A stretch of 64,000 bases of DNA from Epiperipatus broadwayi (GCA_028023455.1 JAQFVV010013307.1:34349-98348); one strand, 5' to 3'; shown: positions 1 through 11,379, counted from the stretch's first letter. Numbers and translations are program-made. Notes: generated from the letters alone by a model not told the origin.

Positions 1-537
1 CACCCGGTTCAATATATTGTCCCTTCAATTTTGTAAAAGTCTCAAAAAAGATGGTTGTGATCTATTATTAGGAGTAATTTTCATTATATATTCCAATAAA
101 GAAAATTATTTTATCATGTATGATATAAGATTTGGTGTTTTTTTTTAATATTGAATGCATTAATAAAATGAAGAGCTAGGACATTTACAGAGGAAAGTAA
201 ATTAAAATGTTTCATGGAGATGGCTATTTATCTGTCTATTCCTATAACATAATAAGCAGCATAGACATTTGTTTGTTTGTTTTTAATGTCAAGAATACAG
301 TAAGATTGTCAATATATGCTACACATGAGACACTTGAATTTATACTTGGTATTAATACTCCTGTCATTTTTTGTGCCATTGTTTTTATAAAAAGATTAAT
401 ATTGTAATAAATCATATTACATTGAAAGATGAGCCTTGGATTCGTGTTTTAACATACAGTAATATGGTATATGTTTCATTTTTATTTTTATTGTGTTATA
501 TATATTATAATGGTCAGATTAAGCATGTTTCAATGAT
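1..537. other. AT-rich DNA, no gene seen
   Basis: Only short open frames rich in Ile, Tyr and Phe occur, typical of chance frames in AT-rich DNA. I see no domain, splice-site pair or repeat structure here. Confidence 0.6.
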
Positions 538-628
538 CTACATTATATATATATATATATATATATACCACCTGTCATGTTTATCTGATATACATTATAT
601 ATATATATATATATAGATACCACCTGAC
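538..628. repeat. Duplicated TA microsatellite block
   Basis: Two (TA)n runs are each preceded by a short CTACATTA/TACATTA-like segment and followed by an ATACCACCTG-like segment, so the block is a tandem duplication of roughly 55-60 bp containing its own TA run. Confidence 0.75.
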
Positions 629-2260
629 TTTAAATCTTAAAAAATAGAGTGGCACATATGTTTTTAACAATATTTTTATTTAATAGAGTAATAATGACCA
701 GTACACACAGCCCCTTTTTGCAATACCTAACTACACCATGAAGAACACAAGTTACTCCTGATGAATGAATATAAACCATACAATATTACATTTAAAGAGG
801 ATAATACATCATACAACAATAGTTTAATTACAAAACAAAATTATCAGTTGACATATACCTTATTTTTCTTTTAACAAGGCTTTTCTCCAATTTCTTACAT
901 ATTACTATCTTATTTCATACACATGCAGGAAAACAAATTCCAAAATTTCTTTGCTAAATTTAATCTTAATCTTCAATTACATTATACAATTATAAATAAT
1001 TGAGTACATTTTTCATACAACAAACCTGGACTTCAATAAGTGCAAAATATAACTCTATGTACAAATAAACTTATAAACATAACATTTATCTGACTAATAA
1101 GTTTCCTAGTCAGACATATGCATATACTGAATAAGCGATATGTAACTGCTATATCTTTCTACACCAGTAAGTAATCTCATTTAATAAAACTATTACTTTT
1201 ACAGGGATGTCTCATTTCAAGTTCAATCTCTAATTTATTAAAATAGGAATGAATCCTTATATACAGATACGATTATATTTAAACTATTTGACAGTGAACA
1301 AACATCTCCATATATATATACTATAAGTTTACTGACACAAAATATAATTCTCAGCAATCAAACACAGGACTGGCTATGAAAAAATGAACAACAGATACAA
1401 TTAAATCATTAACTTAAGCTATTAATAATTATTTATTTTAATTATTAAGCACTTGAACATTTTATGACATTTAAAATGAATATTATATCTTTCCATCATC
1501 ATTATTATTATTTTTTAAACTGATAATTTCTACAAAATAACATTTGGGTAAAATGAATTAAAAGAAAAGTTCTTTACAGAATTTCAGTGTGAATCTTTTA
1601 TTTATTTCAGCTGCAATAAAATGCAACTAAATTTTTAAAAAAATATTTTTTTTTTTTAACTTTTGCTTTCTACATTAAACAATTTATAAAATATGATATA
1701 GTATATTAGTATTAAATAATACAACTTAAAACAGGATAAAGTATAAATAATTCCTTTTAAAACATAAGACTTACAAAACAAAATAACTGTCATTTGTTTC
1801 TTCCCAATGGTAAATATTGAACAATTGATATAAGGCCATAATATACTTGAGCAATTTCCAGCTCTGCAATTTAAAATAAGCATTGTTTCTTCATTTTAAA
1901 CTAGATTTATTAGAAATAGCATGCCAAGTTTTTCAGATGTCTAGGTTAGATTAGCAGATGGTGGGGTTTTTTTCTTTTATTCACTAATCATATTAGAGAG
2001 TTAATATCATTCTAATAAAGAGAGATTTGTGATAAATGTAATAAGAAAATTTGATTTTTGTATAAGTTTTATTTCTTTTATTTTTTAATGGCCCATTCCA
2101 GTTTTTTTTCTTGATTAATTTGCATAACATTTTAATTGCTGGAATTTGAATTTTTTTAAACTTTTAATTTTTTTTTAAATCTCTCACTCAAGTGGGAAAC
2201 CATGTGTTGAAATAAATAATACATTGTTCATTTAAATTCTCAAACCTGAAACAAAAAAAA
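629..2260. other. AT-rich DNA, no gene seen
   Basis: About 1.6 kb of AT-rich sequence with homopolymer runs and only short random frames. It lies downstream, in the transcriptional sense, of the minus-strand retroelement that starts near 7.4 kb, and could include that element's decayed 3' LTR. I found no second copy to prove it. Confidence 0.5.
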
Positions 2261-2299
2261 AAAGATTGTAGTTAACTTTTTTACATAGTTCACATAAGA

Positions 2300-3057
2300 A
2301 CAATTTTGTGTATTTACTTATCTGTGGCTTGCTGACCCTAAATGTCCTTATCAATACATGATCACCACATTGAATTGGCATAGTTTATTATTGCTTTGAG
2401 CCTGTCTTGTTGGCCCATTTTCTTCATCTTTTATAGTTATTTGTGTCCTCATTTTTATTTATATCTTGTTTTTACAGACATTGATATTTTTCTTAAGATT
2501 GATTCATGTTGTCTCTTATGAAACCATAGAGAAGTAAAATCTGTGGGTGTATGAATAGTTCAATTTATATAATTAACTATCATATTTACTCATTTCACCC
2601 ATCCTCAATGGTTTTTGGTGTCTAAATAAGTCCTGAAAAGTTTATTGAGCTCACACATAACTCTCTCACAAGGATTTGATTGAGGATTATGTACAGATGT
2701 TAATATGTGTTCAATTGTATTTTGTTCTAATCACTTTTTCCATTTACCTGACGTAAATGGTGTATCATGGTTAGTTTAAATGTTTTTGAGTTTTCCCACA
2801 GGAGAAATTAATAGATCTCATAGAATTCTAATAGTTGATTTAGCATCTGCTTTCCTAATTGGAATATACTGTGTCATATATACATAATACACAACCACCA
2901 GGTATCTGAACTCACTAAATGCTGAAATAGATTCACAGTAGTCAATAGCTAAATGTTTGTTAGTTTTCTGTGAAAGAATTGGATGGAGAATACTAGCATA
3001 AGATTTGTTGACATGTTTAGCCTTTAAGCAGATTGTGAAGTATTGTAATACAGTCAT
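2300..3057 (-). pseudogene. Integrase remnant of Ty3/gypsy element
   Basis: The minus strand from 3057 reads a CLKAKH segment (the end of the zinc-binding region, second Cys lost), then LAIDYC with the first catalytic Asp, and FRYLVVVYYVYMTQYIPIRKA, the integrase core strand region with its PLRKA-like end. After a stop near 2818 the core resumes as NHDTPFTSGKWKK (second catalytic Asp region), then HILTSVHNPQSNPCERVM, which holds the catalytic Glu. Below that, IHTPTDFTSLWF matches the ATGFTPYELMF-like segment and GDHVLIRTF marks the C-terminal domain. Several in-frame stops (after KWKK, and in the GWVK and YIN segments) make it a pseudogene. Confidence 0.85.
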
Positions 3058-3452
3058 ATCTATGCATACATCCCAGGCCAGTGAAATAACTTGTGCAAAA
3101 TATGTTCCACCTTTCTGGAATCATAATGGCAATACAGACAATGTATGTACAAAATCAATTTATTCCATGCCTGCTGATTTTAAAGTTTTCTTCAAATTAG
3201 TTTTATATAGTAATATCTTAACAATTTTATACAAGGTTATATATTTTTTAAATTTTACATTATAATGGATTGCATTATGATATCTATTGCTTAAGCTATA
3301 AAATAATATTCTGATATTTGAAATCATTGTCCTGTAGCTTATTTAAGCATCTTAGATCACAACTCTCCATAGTTAAAGGCATAGCTGCAAAAATCTAATG
3401 GTTTGTACTGAAGTGCTGAGGAGATATTTGAACTGGGTGATGATTTAGGACA

Positions 3453-3776
3453 TCAGCTACAATATTTTCTTTTTCCTAAGCAATATTTTACCTTGTAGTG
3501 GAATTTCTGTAAGAATAAGCTCCATCTGATGAGATGATCATTATTCAAATAACATCTATATAAAAACTCCAAGCATTTTTGGTCATTAATAATAATCACT
3601 TCAGAAATAAGAAGAAAATGCTTAAATTTTTGAAAGGTCCAGTCTATTGCAAAGGCTTCTTTCTCACTTACTGAATAATTAAGTTCATCTCTCTTAAGTG
3701 CATAGTGAATAAAGTATAAAACTTGATGCTGTTGAGTATCACTAATTTGAAACAACAGCACACCTAAACCAGACAC
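3453..3776 (-). pseudogene. RNase H domain remnant of Ty3/gypsy pol
   Basis: An uninterrupted 107-codon frame matches the gypsy RNase H domain: GLGVLLFQ at the N-terminal strand, then VLYFIHYALKRDELNYSVSE and KEAFAIDWTFQKFKHFLL, with the catalytic Glu in the EKEAFAI helix. Next comes VIIINDQKCLEFL, where the usual catalytic TDHK Asp is shifted or changed (NDQK), and then the RWSLFLQKFHYKVKYCLGK segment that closes the domain. The first conserved Asp, just N-terminal of GLGVLL, falls at a frame break. It sits between the RT and integrase remnants in the expected order. Confidence 0.88.
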
Positions 3777-4199
3777 ACCATTATCAATTTGGATGCTGGA
3801 GAGATGGGAAAAATCAAGATATGTTCATGTAACCTGATTTAGGAAGTTAGTTTTGATACAATTAAATTCTTGTTCATGTTAACTAGACATACTAGACCAA
3901 TCCCAATGTTAATCTTTACTAAGTATTTGCAGAGTTGTTTAATATCTTGAGAGAAATTCTTTATAAAATTTATAGCAAAATTTGCATAGTGCTTAAAAGG
4001 GATCACAATTGTTTCTTGGATGGAGATGTTAGGAAGTTTTCAATTGCACTGATTTTATCAGAGTGAGAATGAATTCCTTGTTTTAACAGATGACTAAAAA
4101 ATGACTTCATGAGTTATGACAATACTTTTTTGACATTGATTTTGATATTCTTCACATGGCATTCTTCCAAAACTAGATGTAAATGATGGAGATATTGCT

Positions 4200-4542
4200 C
4201 AAGACTTTCTGATACATTCAGTACATTATTCATGTAATATATTAATATTTTCTTCACTTTCTTTGACAGTACTTAGTCAAGGCATCTTAAAAGACCTGCA
4301 CTATTATTAAAAAGTCCAAAGGGCATGTGTTTGAAAACATATGTATAATCTTGATACCTGAAAGCCATGTACCTTTGATCTTGGGGATACAAAAGTATTT
4401 GCCAATGGCTGGAAGTCAGATCAAAAATTGAGAAAATATACCAAAAGATCATAGATAGAGACACATCTCTTTCAAATACAGTGATGACATATAACATTTT
4501 TGCATTGAGGCACAGCCTCACAGTCCCATCTCTTTTTAACAA
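4200..4542 (-). pseudogene. Reverse transcriptase remnant (active site YMNN)
   Basis: The frame reads LKRDGTVRLCLNAKML (RT motif KxDGxxRxCxDYRxLN), FDLTSSHWQILL (motif A with its Asp kept), MAFRYQDYTYVFKHMPFGL (motif B' with the PFG signature intact), and RCLD. After a break, the strand continues ILIYYMNNVLNVSESLEQYLHHLHLVLEE. This aligns with the YxDDIL block, but both catalytic aspartates are asparagine. D to N in both positions, by G-to-A type change on the coding strand, abolishes polymerase activity. Confidence 0.88.
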
Positions 4543-4865
4543 TAATGAATTGATTATTGTAGGTAATGGATACTTTTCTATAACACCCTTTTTATTATCT
4601 GTTGTATTTAGGTTTCTACTTCATCTCTATATTTGTATGGTATGGGATAAGATCTGTTTTGAAACTATTCTTTTTCTTTTACTCATATTCTATACATATA
4701 TTCACTGATAACACCTAGTTAGTTTGCAAAAACAAGTGGATAAATTATAGTATTGAGACCAAAAAGCCTGATCCCAGGATAGTTGCATTACCATGCATAA
4801 TAAGAAATCCATGTTCCCATTGACTAAACTAACATGTTTATGACACAATGATAAAGCAAGAATTT

Positions 4866-5051
4866 TTACCACACTTTTTTCAAGCTTTTTAATGTTATCT
4901 CTGGCATGATAGACACCTGGATTCTAGTATTAATTAATGCCTGGAGATGTATTCCCCCAATTTTTATTGTCAACATTGAACAAGCTTGTATCTTTTGAAA
5001 TATAAAATTGTTATCATCAAAGATTATATTGGATAAATAATGTTCCCACAC
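4866..5051 (-). pseudogene. Aspartic protease remnant of Ty3/gypsy pol
   Basis: A short frame contains LTIKIGGIHLQALINTR followed by IQVSIMPE. This is the retroviral-type protease signature (xxALxDTGxxxSxxxE), with the catalytic DTG changed to NTR. Position between gag and RT is as expected. The coding strand upstream (to about 5390) is a Lys/His-rich linker interrupted by stops and a run of C on the coding strand (poly-G at 5096-5108 on the plus strand). Confidence 0.75.
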
Positions 5052-5601
5052 TTTTCTATCATATTGAATGTTTCTATTTTTCTTGCAAACTCCATGGGGG
5101 GGGGGGGATCGAAATTTCCATTAGTAACCTGAACAGTAAATTGACCACCATAGTAAGGTTGCTTCACCTCCATTGGGTGCTTAGATCCATGTAGTAATTC
5201 TATACTCATGGCTTTTGAAAATATGATTTTTCTTGAATGAGAAAGTTTTTTTTTCTGTAGGGATTGCATAATATGTATGTACAGATGTTTGATGAAATCT
5301 CATCTGGTCATGTTTGCTAAAAGTTACAGTACAAGTGTTTATACAATGAGATTCATAATAATTCTTTTCACCTGGATAAGGCATTTCCATATCTATGATT
5401 CCTAGTAGATCTGTTGTCCATTAAATAGCCAACCAGTTGCCAAACAGTTATTAGCCAACATGATGTGTTGAATATTAGCCAGCAAATTGTGCAAAAGATG
5501 AATAATATGGTTTTCTGATAGGGAAAAGCAGTAAGTGCTTTAAATTTTGCTATCTGCCTTTAAAAATATTGTAATAAGCTTTCTTCAGTGCTTGGCTTGT
5601 A

Positions 5602-5829
5602 TCATTTTTGAGATAGTTTCTGCAGCATATTATGCAAATGCTTCTCACTCCAAAAGTTTTGGACTATTGCCACTTCATAGTTATTATAGGCATGTGTATT
5701 GTGGTACCTAGAGTTCCACAAATCCTTTCCTGCACCACCAAAATAATTTGTGGCAATGACATTTTTTTCTGGTACTGTTCTTTTAGCATGTTGAAACCAC
5801 TTGATAACATTGATCCCATCCAAATGCAT
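5602..5829 (-). pseudogene. Gag capsid-like fragment
   Basis: The frame reads HLDGINVIKWFQHAKRTVPE, then a region ending YFGGAGKDLWNSR, then YEVAIVQNFWSEKHLHNML. This follows the retrotransposon gag pattern FDGxxVxxWFxxFE, FxGxAxxLWxxR, xxFxxKHxxxxL. The match is by pattern, not exact, and the piece is 5'-incomplete. A related fragment lies inverted at 6.8 kb. Confidence 0.65.
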
Positions 5830-6588
5830 ATAAATATGCCATTTAGTGAGCTGCAGTCAAAGCAAATAGCCACAAATTTTTTTTCTGTTGTAACTAATGG
5901 CTTTTTTTGTCTTGAAAAGTTTGTGCAAGTGCACACAATTCTATTTTTTACCAATGTTAATACTTTGCTACTGTACCATTTCATGGTGGGTGGATTTAAA
6001 GTTTGCAGAGCTATTGCAATCTGCATTCAAAAGTAATTATGGTACAACTTACCTAACATACTATTAAAAAGTAATAATTATAAACCTATTATCCTGCTTA
6101 CAAACCCAACATGTAAGGTATAAATAATTAGAAAAGGTTATGAAAACTACAATTTCACTGTTTTCCTGAAAAAAGTCATGGTTCACAAGAACACCTATGA
6201 AAATTAAAAAAAAACAGTGAGTTAAAAATTATTAATCATTATTGATAGGTGTACCATTAATAGTATCCACCATACCTTAGTCACATATTCTTTCAAAGAT
6301 AGCTATTGGAATAAATAAAGATTATTTTTTTCTTTTTTTAAAAATTACAAAAAAAAATCCAAATGCAGTTCAGTAATTAAAACATTCTCATTTCTTCTAC
6401 CACAATATAGTTAGTTATCTAATAGAATAGAATATTTGCAATAAAGTCTGCTAATTGATGTTTTAATTCTTGTGGATGTGAATAGGCATACCATCTCCCC
6501 CCTACATTACAGGAGTAATATGAAATTTGTAGGCACATGTTAAAGGTTTAAATTTATCATCATAAAATTATTATTGAATAAATTTTAC

Positions 6589-6757
6589 AGTAATTTATTA
6601 AGGAAATCAATCAATGAATTACATTAACCCATATGATAAAATGACTGACAGTAAAAAGTTTCTCGTAGTTATATCCAGAGACAAAAAAAAATTTTAAAAA
6701 GAATTATTGTAATTTATTAAGGAAAGTAAATGAATTACATTAACCCATATGATTATT
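6589..6757. repeat. Direct duplication of a ~50-bp segment
   Basis: Two copies about 120 bp apart begin GTAATTTATTAAGGAAA and end CATTAACCCATATGAT. They differ by a few bases and a small indel. This is a local duplication inside the retroelement wreck. Confidence 0.75.
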
Positions 6758-6789
6758 CTTATTATTATTTCACAAATAAGGTGATGGGC

Positions 6790-6880
6790 CCAGTAACATT
6801 ATATTTATATGTGTTTTCATAGAAACAACACCATCAAGTGGTTTCAACCCACTAATAGAACAGTACCTTTTTTCTTTATG
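6790..6880 (+). pseudogene. Inverted gag fragment
   Basis: Plus-strand translation NTIKWFQPTNRTVPF matches the minus-strand gag segment NVIKWFQHAKRTVPE at about 5.78 kb, and the DNA also aligns in opposite orientation. The insertion of an inverted gag piece next to the minus-strand gag at 6.9-7.1 kb shows that the element was rearranged, or that two related elements met here head to head. Confidence 0.6.
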
Positions 6881-6889
6881 AATTAAGCT

Positions 6890-7460
6890 ATGAAATGCAA
6901 GTAGTTGAGCAAATTTATTTAAATAGTTGAGTGGATTTTTACATGGCAACCCTTCAAAGGTCTTAACCCATGCCAGCTTGGATATGAAACTATTGTTCAT
7001 GGTAGTTTGTTGACATCTATTGGCTGGTTGGTTATGTAAGGTGGTTTTCACTTTTCCATGTCTATTCAGAATAATATTGCTATTAGAGTTGCTCCATCTC
7101 AACTTATTTTTTTGGTTCCTTTGTCTCATAATCTATAGATAGTGTATGCATCAATTCTTCCAAATTTTCAGTTCTTTGTATAAAATCTACTATCATGTTA
7201 GCTTTGAATTTTAGAATTTGTGTCCAGATTGTCTTTGTATCAATTGATTACAAAGTTTTTAATGTAAGTTCCATTTCTGTTTTCTGCTGATCTACTTTAT
7301 GAAACATCATTTGTTCTGTTTGTTTACTTCTGATTTCTTACAATTTATTCATTTGATTCTCAAACTCTTGTAGTTTTGGTGCCAAAATGTGTTGTATTTC
7401 TTCAAGCCTTCTGTCTAGCTCATATTTATTTTTTTTAGAATTTTTCCTGCATCTCTTTTA
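6890..7460 (-). pseudogene. Gag N-terminus with coiled-coil leader
   Basis: From 7460 to about 7140 the minus strand encodes an interrupted, Lys/Glu/Gln-rich coiled coil (for example ELDRRLEEIQHILAPKLQEF). It then runs into an open frame from 7129 with WVKTFEGLPCKNPLNYLNKF, followed by QLLAFHSLIHKEK, a gag-like FDGxPxxxPxxWLxxFxxL segment. The same leader-plus-gag arrangement recurs in the elements at 15.6, 51 and 59.5 kb, so a coiled-coil leader seems to be a family trait. Confidence 0.7.
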
Positions 7461-7486
7461 TTTCTTTTATATATATATATATATAT

Positions 7487-7550
7487 TGATAAAAAATCAA
7501 GTCATATGATATATTTTTAATAAAAAATCAAGTCATATGATCTAATTTTA
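7487..7550. repeat. 32-bp tandem duplication
   Basis: Two copies of a unit containing AAAAAATCAAGTCATATGAT follow a TA run. There is nothing coding here. Confidence 0.8.
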
Positions 7551-7572
7551 ATAAAGCTCCTATTTAAAATGT

Positions 7573-7646
7573 TATATATAGAGTAAGTTAAAAACAAACT
7601 CTTATGAAGCTTCATAAGAGTTTGTTTTTAACTTACTCTATATATA
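7573..7646. repeat. Perfect 74-bp palindrome
   Basis: The two 37-bp halves are exact reverse complements with no spacer; the centre is GAAG|CTTC between 7609 and 7610. Outer ends are TA repeats, and the right half runs straight into the TA boundary of the hammerhead array. It could be a tiny foldback element or a relic of an inverted insertion. Confidence 0.92.
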
Positions 7647-7799
7647 TATGAAAAACAAAAACAAGTTACTCACGTAACCTGCTATCACTTGTTATTTATG
7701 TTCAAAAGATGGCGCTTTACCAAAACCACCGAACAAGTGTAAAATTTGTTTACATAAACGAAAAAAGAGTCAGAATTAACTACCTCTTTCATTTGCTCA

Positions 7800-7846
7800 C
7801 CCCCAGATCAGCTGATTTCAAGCTGGTTTGCTCTCCTCAGTGAGGA
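7800..7846 (-). ncRNA. Hammerhead ribozyme, array A antisense copy 1
   Basis: Core CTGAGGA (7840-7834) and GAAA are intact, with stem II GAGC/GCTT, stem III TCAGCTGA and cleavage site AUC. Stem I reads TCCTCA against TGGGGG; one C-G pair of the other copies is a T-G wobble here. Confidence 0.85.
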
Positions 7847-8213
7847 ATAGAGTATAGAAACTAGATCTAAACACTGACTCTCAAGTGTTTATGCAAAACG
7901 TTTCGATCAGATTGCAAGCATGAATTTTTCAGACCGGTAAAGTCTTCAAACTCAGCCTAGCAAGCCAGATATTTATATGGGTCTGATCTCAGTTCAGTAT
8001 CACCATATAATCAAAGTCTCTGCAATATATATCATTGCAAGAAAACTTTAAAGGTACATTTATGAAAAACAAAAACAAGTTACTCACGTAACCTGCTATC
8101 ACTTGTTATTTATGTTCAAAAGATGGCGCTTTACCAAAACCACCGAACAAGTGTAAAATTTGTTTACATAAACGAAAAAAGAGTCAGAATTAACTATCTC
8201 TTTCATTTGCTCA

Positions 8214-8260
8214 CCCCCAGATCAGCTGATTTCAAGCTGGTTTGCTCTCCTCAGTGAGGG
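8214..8260 (-). ncRNA. Hammerhead ribozyme, array A antisense copy 2
   Basis: Same fold as the reference copy at 8894-8940, with all core residues intact and core CTGAGGA at 8254-8248. Confidence 0.88.
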
Positions 8261-8627
8261 ATAGAGTATAGAAACTAGATCTAAACACTGACTCTCAAGT
8301 GTTTATGCAAAACGTTTCTATCAGATTGCAAGCATGAATTTTTCAGACCGGTAAAGTCTTCAAACTCAGCCTAGCAAGCCAGATATTTATATGGGTCTGA
8401 TCTCAGTTCAGTATCACCATATAATCAAAGTCTCTGCAATATATATCATTGCAAGAAAACTTTAAAGGTACATTTATGAAAAACAAAAACAAGTTACTCA
8501 CGTAACCTGCTATCACTTGTTATTTATGTTCAAAAGATGGCGCTTTACCAAAACCACCGAACAAGTGTAAAATTTGTTTACATAAACGAAAAAAGAGTCA
8601 GAATTAACTACCTCTTTCATTTGCTCA

Positions 8628-8674
8628 CCCCCAGATCAGCTGATTTCAAGCTGGTTTGCTCTCCTCAGTGAGGG
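8628..8674 (-). ncRNA. Hammerhead ribozyme, array A antisense copy 3
   Basis: Same fold as the reference copy, core at 8668-8662. It lies about 105 bp before the turnaround to sense units. Confidence 0.88.
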
Positions 8675-8893
8675 ATAGAGTATAGAAACTAGATCTAAAC
8701 ACTGACTCTCAAGTGTTTATGCAAAACGTTTCTATCAGATTGCAAGCGTGAATTTTTCAGACCGGTAAAGTCTGGCTTGCTAGGCTGAGTTTGAAGACTT
8801 TACCGGTCTGAAAAATTCACGCTTGCAATCTGATAGAAACGTTTTGCATAAACACTTGAGAGTCAGTGTTTAGATCTAGTTTCTATACTCTAT

Positions 8894-8940
8894 CCCTCAC
8901 TGAGGAGAGCAAACCAGCTTGAAATCAGCTGATCTGGGGG
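8894..8940 (+). ncRNA. Type I hammerhead ribozyme (reference copy, array A)
   Basis: Elements in order: stem I 5' strand CCCTCA 8894-8899; catalytic box CTGAGGA 8900-8906; stem II GAGC-AAACCA-GCTT 8907-8920; GAAA 8921-8924; stem III TC-AGCT-GA 8925-8932; U16.1 and C17 at 8933-8934, giving an AUC cleavage site after 8934; stem I 3' strand TGGGGG 8935-8940. Stem I is open at its distal end, as in type I ribozymes. After a small internal loop (TAT/T) it extends by CTC/GAG, a layout able to support stem I-stem II loop contacts. Stem III is only two pairs plus the A15.1-U16.1 pair, but it is an 8-nt palindrome, so a dimer could form a longer helix. Confidence 0.92.
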
Positions 8941-9306
8941 TGAGCAAATGAAAGAGGTAGTTAATTCTGACTCTTTTTTCGTTTATGTAAACAAATTTTA
9001 CACTTGTTCGGTGGTTTTGGAAAAGCGCCATCTTTTGAACATAAATAACAAGTGATAGCAGGTTACGTGAGTAACTTGTTTTTGTTTTTCATAAATGTAT
9101 CTTTAAAGTTTTCTTGCAATGATATATATTGCAGAGACTTTGATTATATGGTGATACTGAACTGAGATCAGACCCATATAAATATCTGGCTTGCTAGGCT
9201 GAGTTTGAAGACTTTACCAGTCTGAAAAATTCACGCTTGCAATCTGATAGAAACGTTTTGCATAAACACTTGAGAGTCAGTGTTTAATCTAGTTTCTATA
9301 CTCTAT

Positions 9307-9353
9307 CCCTCACTGAGGAGAGCAAACCAGCTTGAAATCAGCTGATCTGGGGG
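9307..9353 (+). ncRNA. Hammerhead ribozyme, array A sense copy 2
   Basis: All core and stem residues match the 8894 copy. A 2-bp deletion lies about 30 bp upstream, outside the ribozyme. Confidence 0.9.
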
Positions 9354-9720
9354 TGAGCAAATGAAAGAGGTAGTTAATTCTGACTCTTTTTTCGTTTATG
9401 TAAACAAATTTTACACTTGTTCGGTGGTTTTGGTAAAGCGCCATCTTTTGAACATAAATAACAAGTGATAGCAGGTTACGTGAGTAACTTGTTTTTGTTT
9501 TTCATAAATGTACCTTTAAAGTTTTCTTGCAATGATATATATTGCAGAGACTTTGATTATATGGTGATACTGAACTGAGATCAGACCCATATAAATATCT
9601 GGCTTGCTAGGCTGAGTTTGAAGACTTTACCAGTCTGAAAAATTCATGCTTGCAATCTGATAGAAACGTTTTGCATAAACACTTGAGAGTCAGTGTTTAG
9701 ATCTAGTTTCTATACTCTAT

Positions 9721-9767
9721 CCCTCACTGAGGAGAGCAAACCAGCTTGAAATCAGCTGATCTGGGGG
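9721..9767 (+). ncRNA. Hammerhead ribozyme, array A sense copy 3
   Basis: The core starts at 9727 and is identical to the reference copy. Confidence 0.9.
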
Positions 9768-10134
9768 TGAGCAAATGAAAGAGGTAGTTAATTCTGACTC
9801 TTTTTTCGTTTATGTAAACAAATTTTACACTTGTTCGGTGGTTTTGGTAAAGCGCCATCTTTTGAACATAAAGAACAAGTGATAGCAGGTTACGTGAGTA
9901 ACTTGTTTTTGTTTTTCATAAATGTACCTTTAAAGTTTTCTTGCAATGATATATATTGCAGAGACTTTGATTATATGGTGATACTGAACTGAGATCAGAC
10001 CCATATAAATATCTGGCTTGCTAGGCTGAGTTTGAAGACTTTACCAGTCTGAAAAATTCACGCTTGCAATCTGATAGAAACGTTTTGCATAAACACTTGA
10101 GAGTCAGTGTTTAGATCTAGTTTCTATACTCTAT

Positions 10135-10181
10135 CCCTCACTGAGGAGAGCAAACCAGCTTGAAATCAGCTGATCTGGGGG
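10135..10181 (+). ncRNA. Hammerhead ribozyme, array A sense copy 4
   Basis: The core starts at 10141 and is identical to the reference copy. Confidence 0.9.
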
Positions 10182-10548
10182 TGAGCAAATGAAAGAGGTA
10201 GTTAATTCTGACTCTTTTTTCGTTTATGTAAACAAATTTTACACTTGTTCGGTGGTTTTGGTAAAGCGCCATCTTTTGAACATAAATAACAAGTGATAGC
10301 AGGTTACGTGAGTAACTTGTTTTTGTTTTTCATAAATGTACCTTTAAAGTTTTCTTGCAATGATATATATTGCAGAGACTTTGATTATATGGTGATACTG
10401 AACTGAGATCAGACCCATATAAATATCTGGCTTGCTAGGCTGAGTTTGAAGACTTTACCGGTCTGAAAAATTCACGCTTGCAATCTGATAGAAACGTTTT
10501 GCATAAACACTTGAGAGTCAGTGTTTAGATCTAGTTTCTATACTCTAT

Positions 10549-10595
10549 CCCTCACTGAGGAGAGCAAACCAGCTTGAAATCAGCTGATCTGGGGA
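10549..10595 (+). ncRNA. Hammerhead ribozyme, array A sense copy 5
   Basis: The core starts at 10555. The last base of the stem I 3' strand is A instead of G (TGGGGA), so stem I has five pairs. Other parts are intact. The unit also carries a small insertion about 50 bp downstream, which explains the 417-418-bp spacing to the next copy. Confidence 0.87.
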
Positions 10596-10965
10596 TGAGC
10601 AAATGAAAGAGGTAGTTAATTCTGACTCTTTTTTCGTTTATGTAAACAAAAAATTTTACACTTGTTCGGTGGTTTTGGTAAAGCGCCATCTTTTGAACAT
10701 AAATAACAAGTGATAGCAGGTTACGTGAGTAACTTGTTTTTGTTTTTCATAAATGTACCTTTAAAGTTTTCTTGCAATGATATATATTGCAGAGACTTTG
10801 ATTATATGGTGATACTGAACTGAGATTAGACCCATATAAATATCTGGCTTGCTAGGCTGAGTTTGAAGACTTTACCGGTCTGAAAAATTCACGCTTGCAA
10901 TCTGATAGAAACGTTTTGCATAAACACTTGAGAGTCAGTGTTTAGATCTAGTTTCTATACTCTAT

Positions 10966-11012
10966 CCCTCACTGAGGAGAGCAAACCAGCTTGAAATCAG
11001 CTGATCTGGGGG
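10966..11012 (+). ncRNA. Hammerhead ribozyme, array A sense copy 6
   Basis: The core starts at 10972 and is identical to the reference copy. Confidence 0.9.
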
Positions 11013-11379
11013 TGAGCAAATGAAAGAGGTAGTTAATTCTGACTCTTTTTTCGTTTATGTAAACAAATTTTACACTTGTTCGGTGGTTTTGGTAAAGCGC
11101 CATCTTTTGAACATAAATAACAAGTGATAGCAGGTTACGTGAGTAACTTGTTTTTGTTTTTCATAAATGTACCTTTAAAGTTTTCTTGCAATGATATATA
11201 TTGCAGAGACTTTGATTATATGGTGATACTGAACTGAGATCAGACCCATATAAATATCTGGCTTGCTAGGCTGAGTTTGAAGACTTTACCGGTCTGAAAA
11301 ATTCACGCTTGCAATCTGATAGAAACGTTTTGCATAAACACTTGAGAGTCAGTGTTTAGATCTAGTTTCTATACTCTAT

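Larger units (their letters stand above)
2270..7460 (-). mobile_element. Decayed Ty3/gypsy retrotransposon
   Basis: Reading the minus strand from 7460 down, the recognisable parts come in the canonical Ty3/gypsy order: coiled-coil gag leader, gag, aspartic protease, reverse transcriptase, RNase H, integrase core and integrase C-terminal domain. RNase H before integrase is the gypsy order and excludes Ty1/copia. Every domain carries stops or frameshifts and key catalytic residues are changed, so the element is dead. The gag part is scrambled: one gag piece lies at 5.6-5.8 kb, another at 6.9-7.1 kb, and a third fragment is inverted at 6.8 kb. No LTR pair could be identified. The upstream side is bounded by TA repeats, a palindrome and the hammerhead array. 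Confidence 0.85.

Noticed and set aside
3520-3545. CTGATGAGATGATC as a hammerhead core
   Set aside because: It is part of the RNase H remnant read on the other strand and lacks GAAA and stem I.
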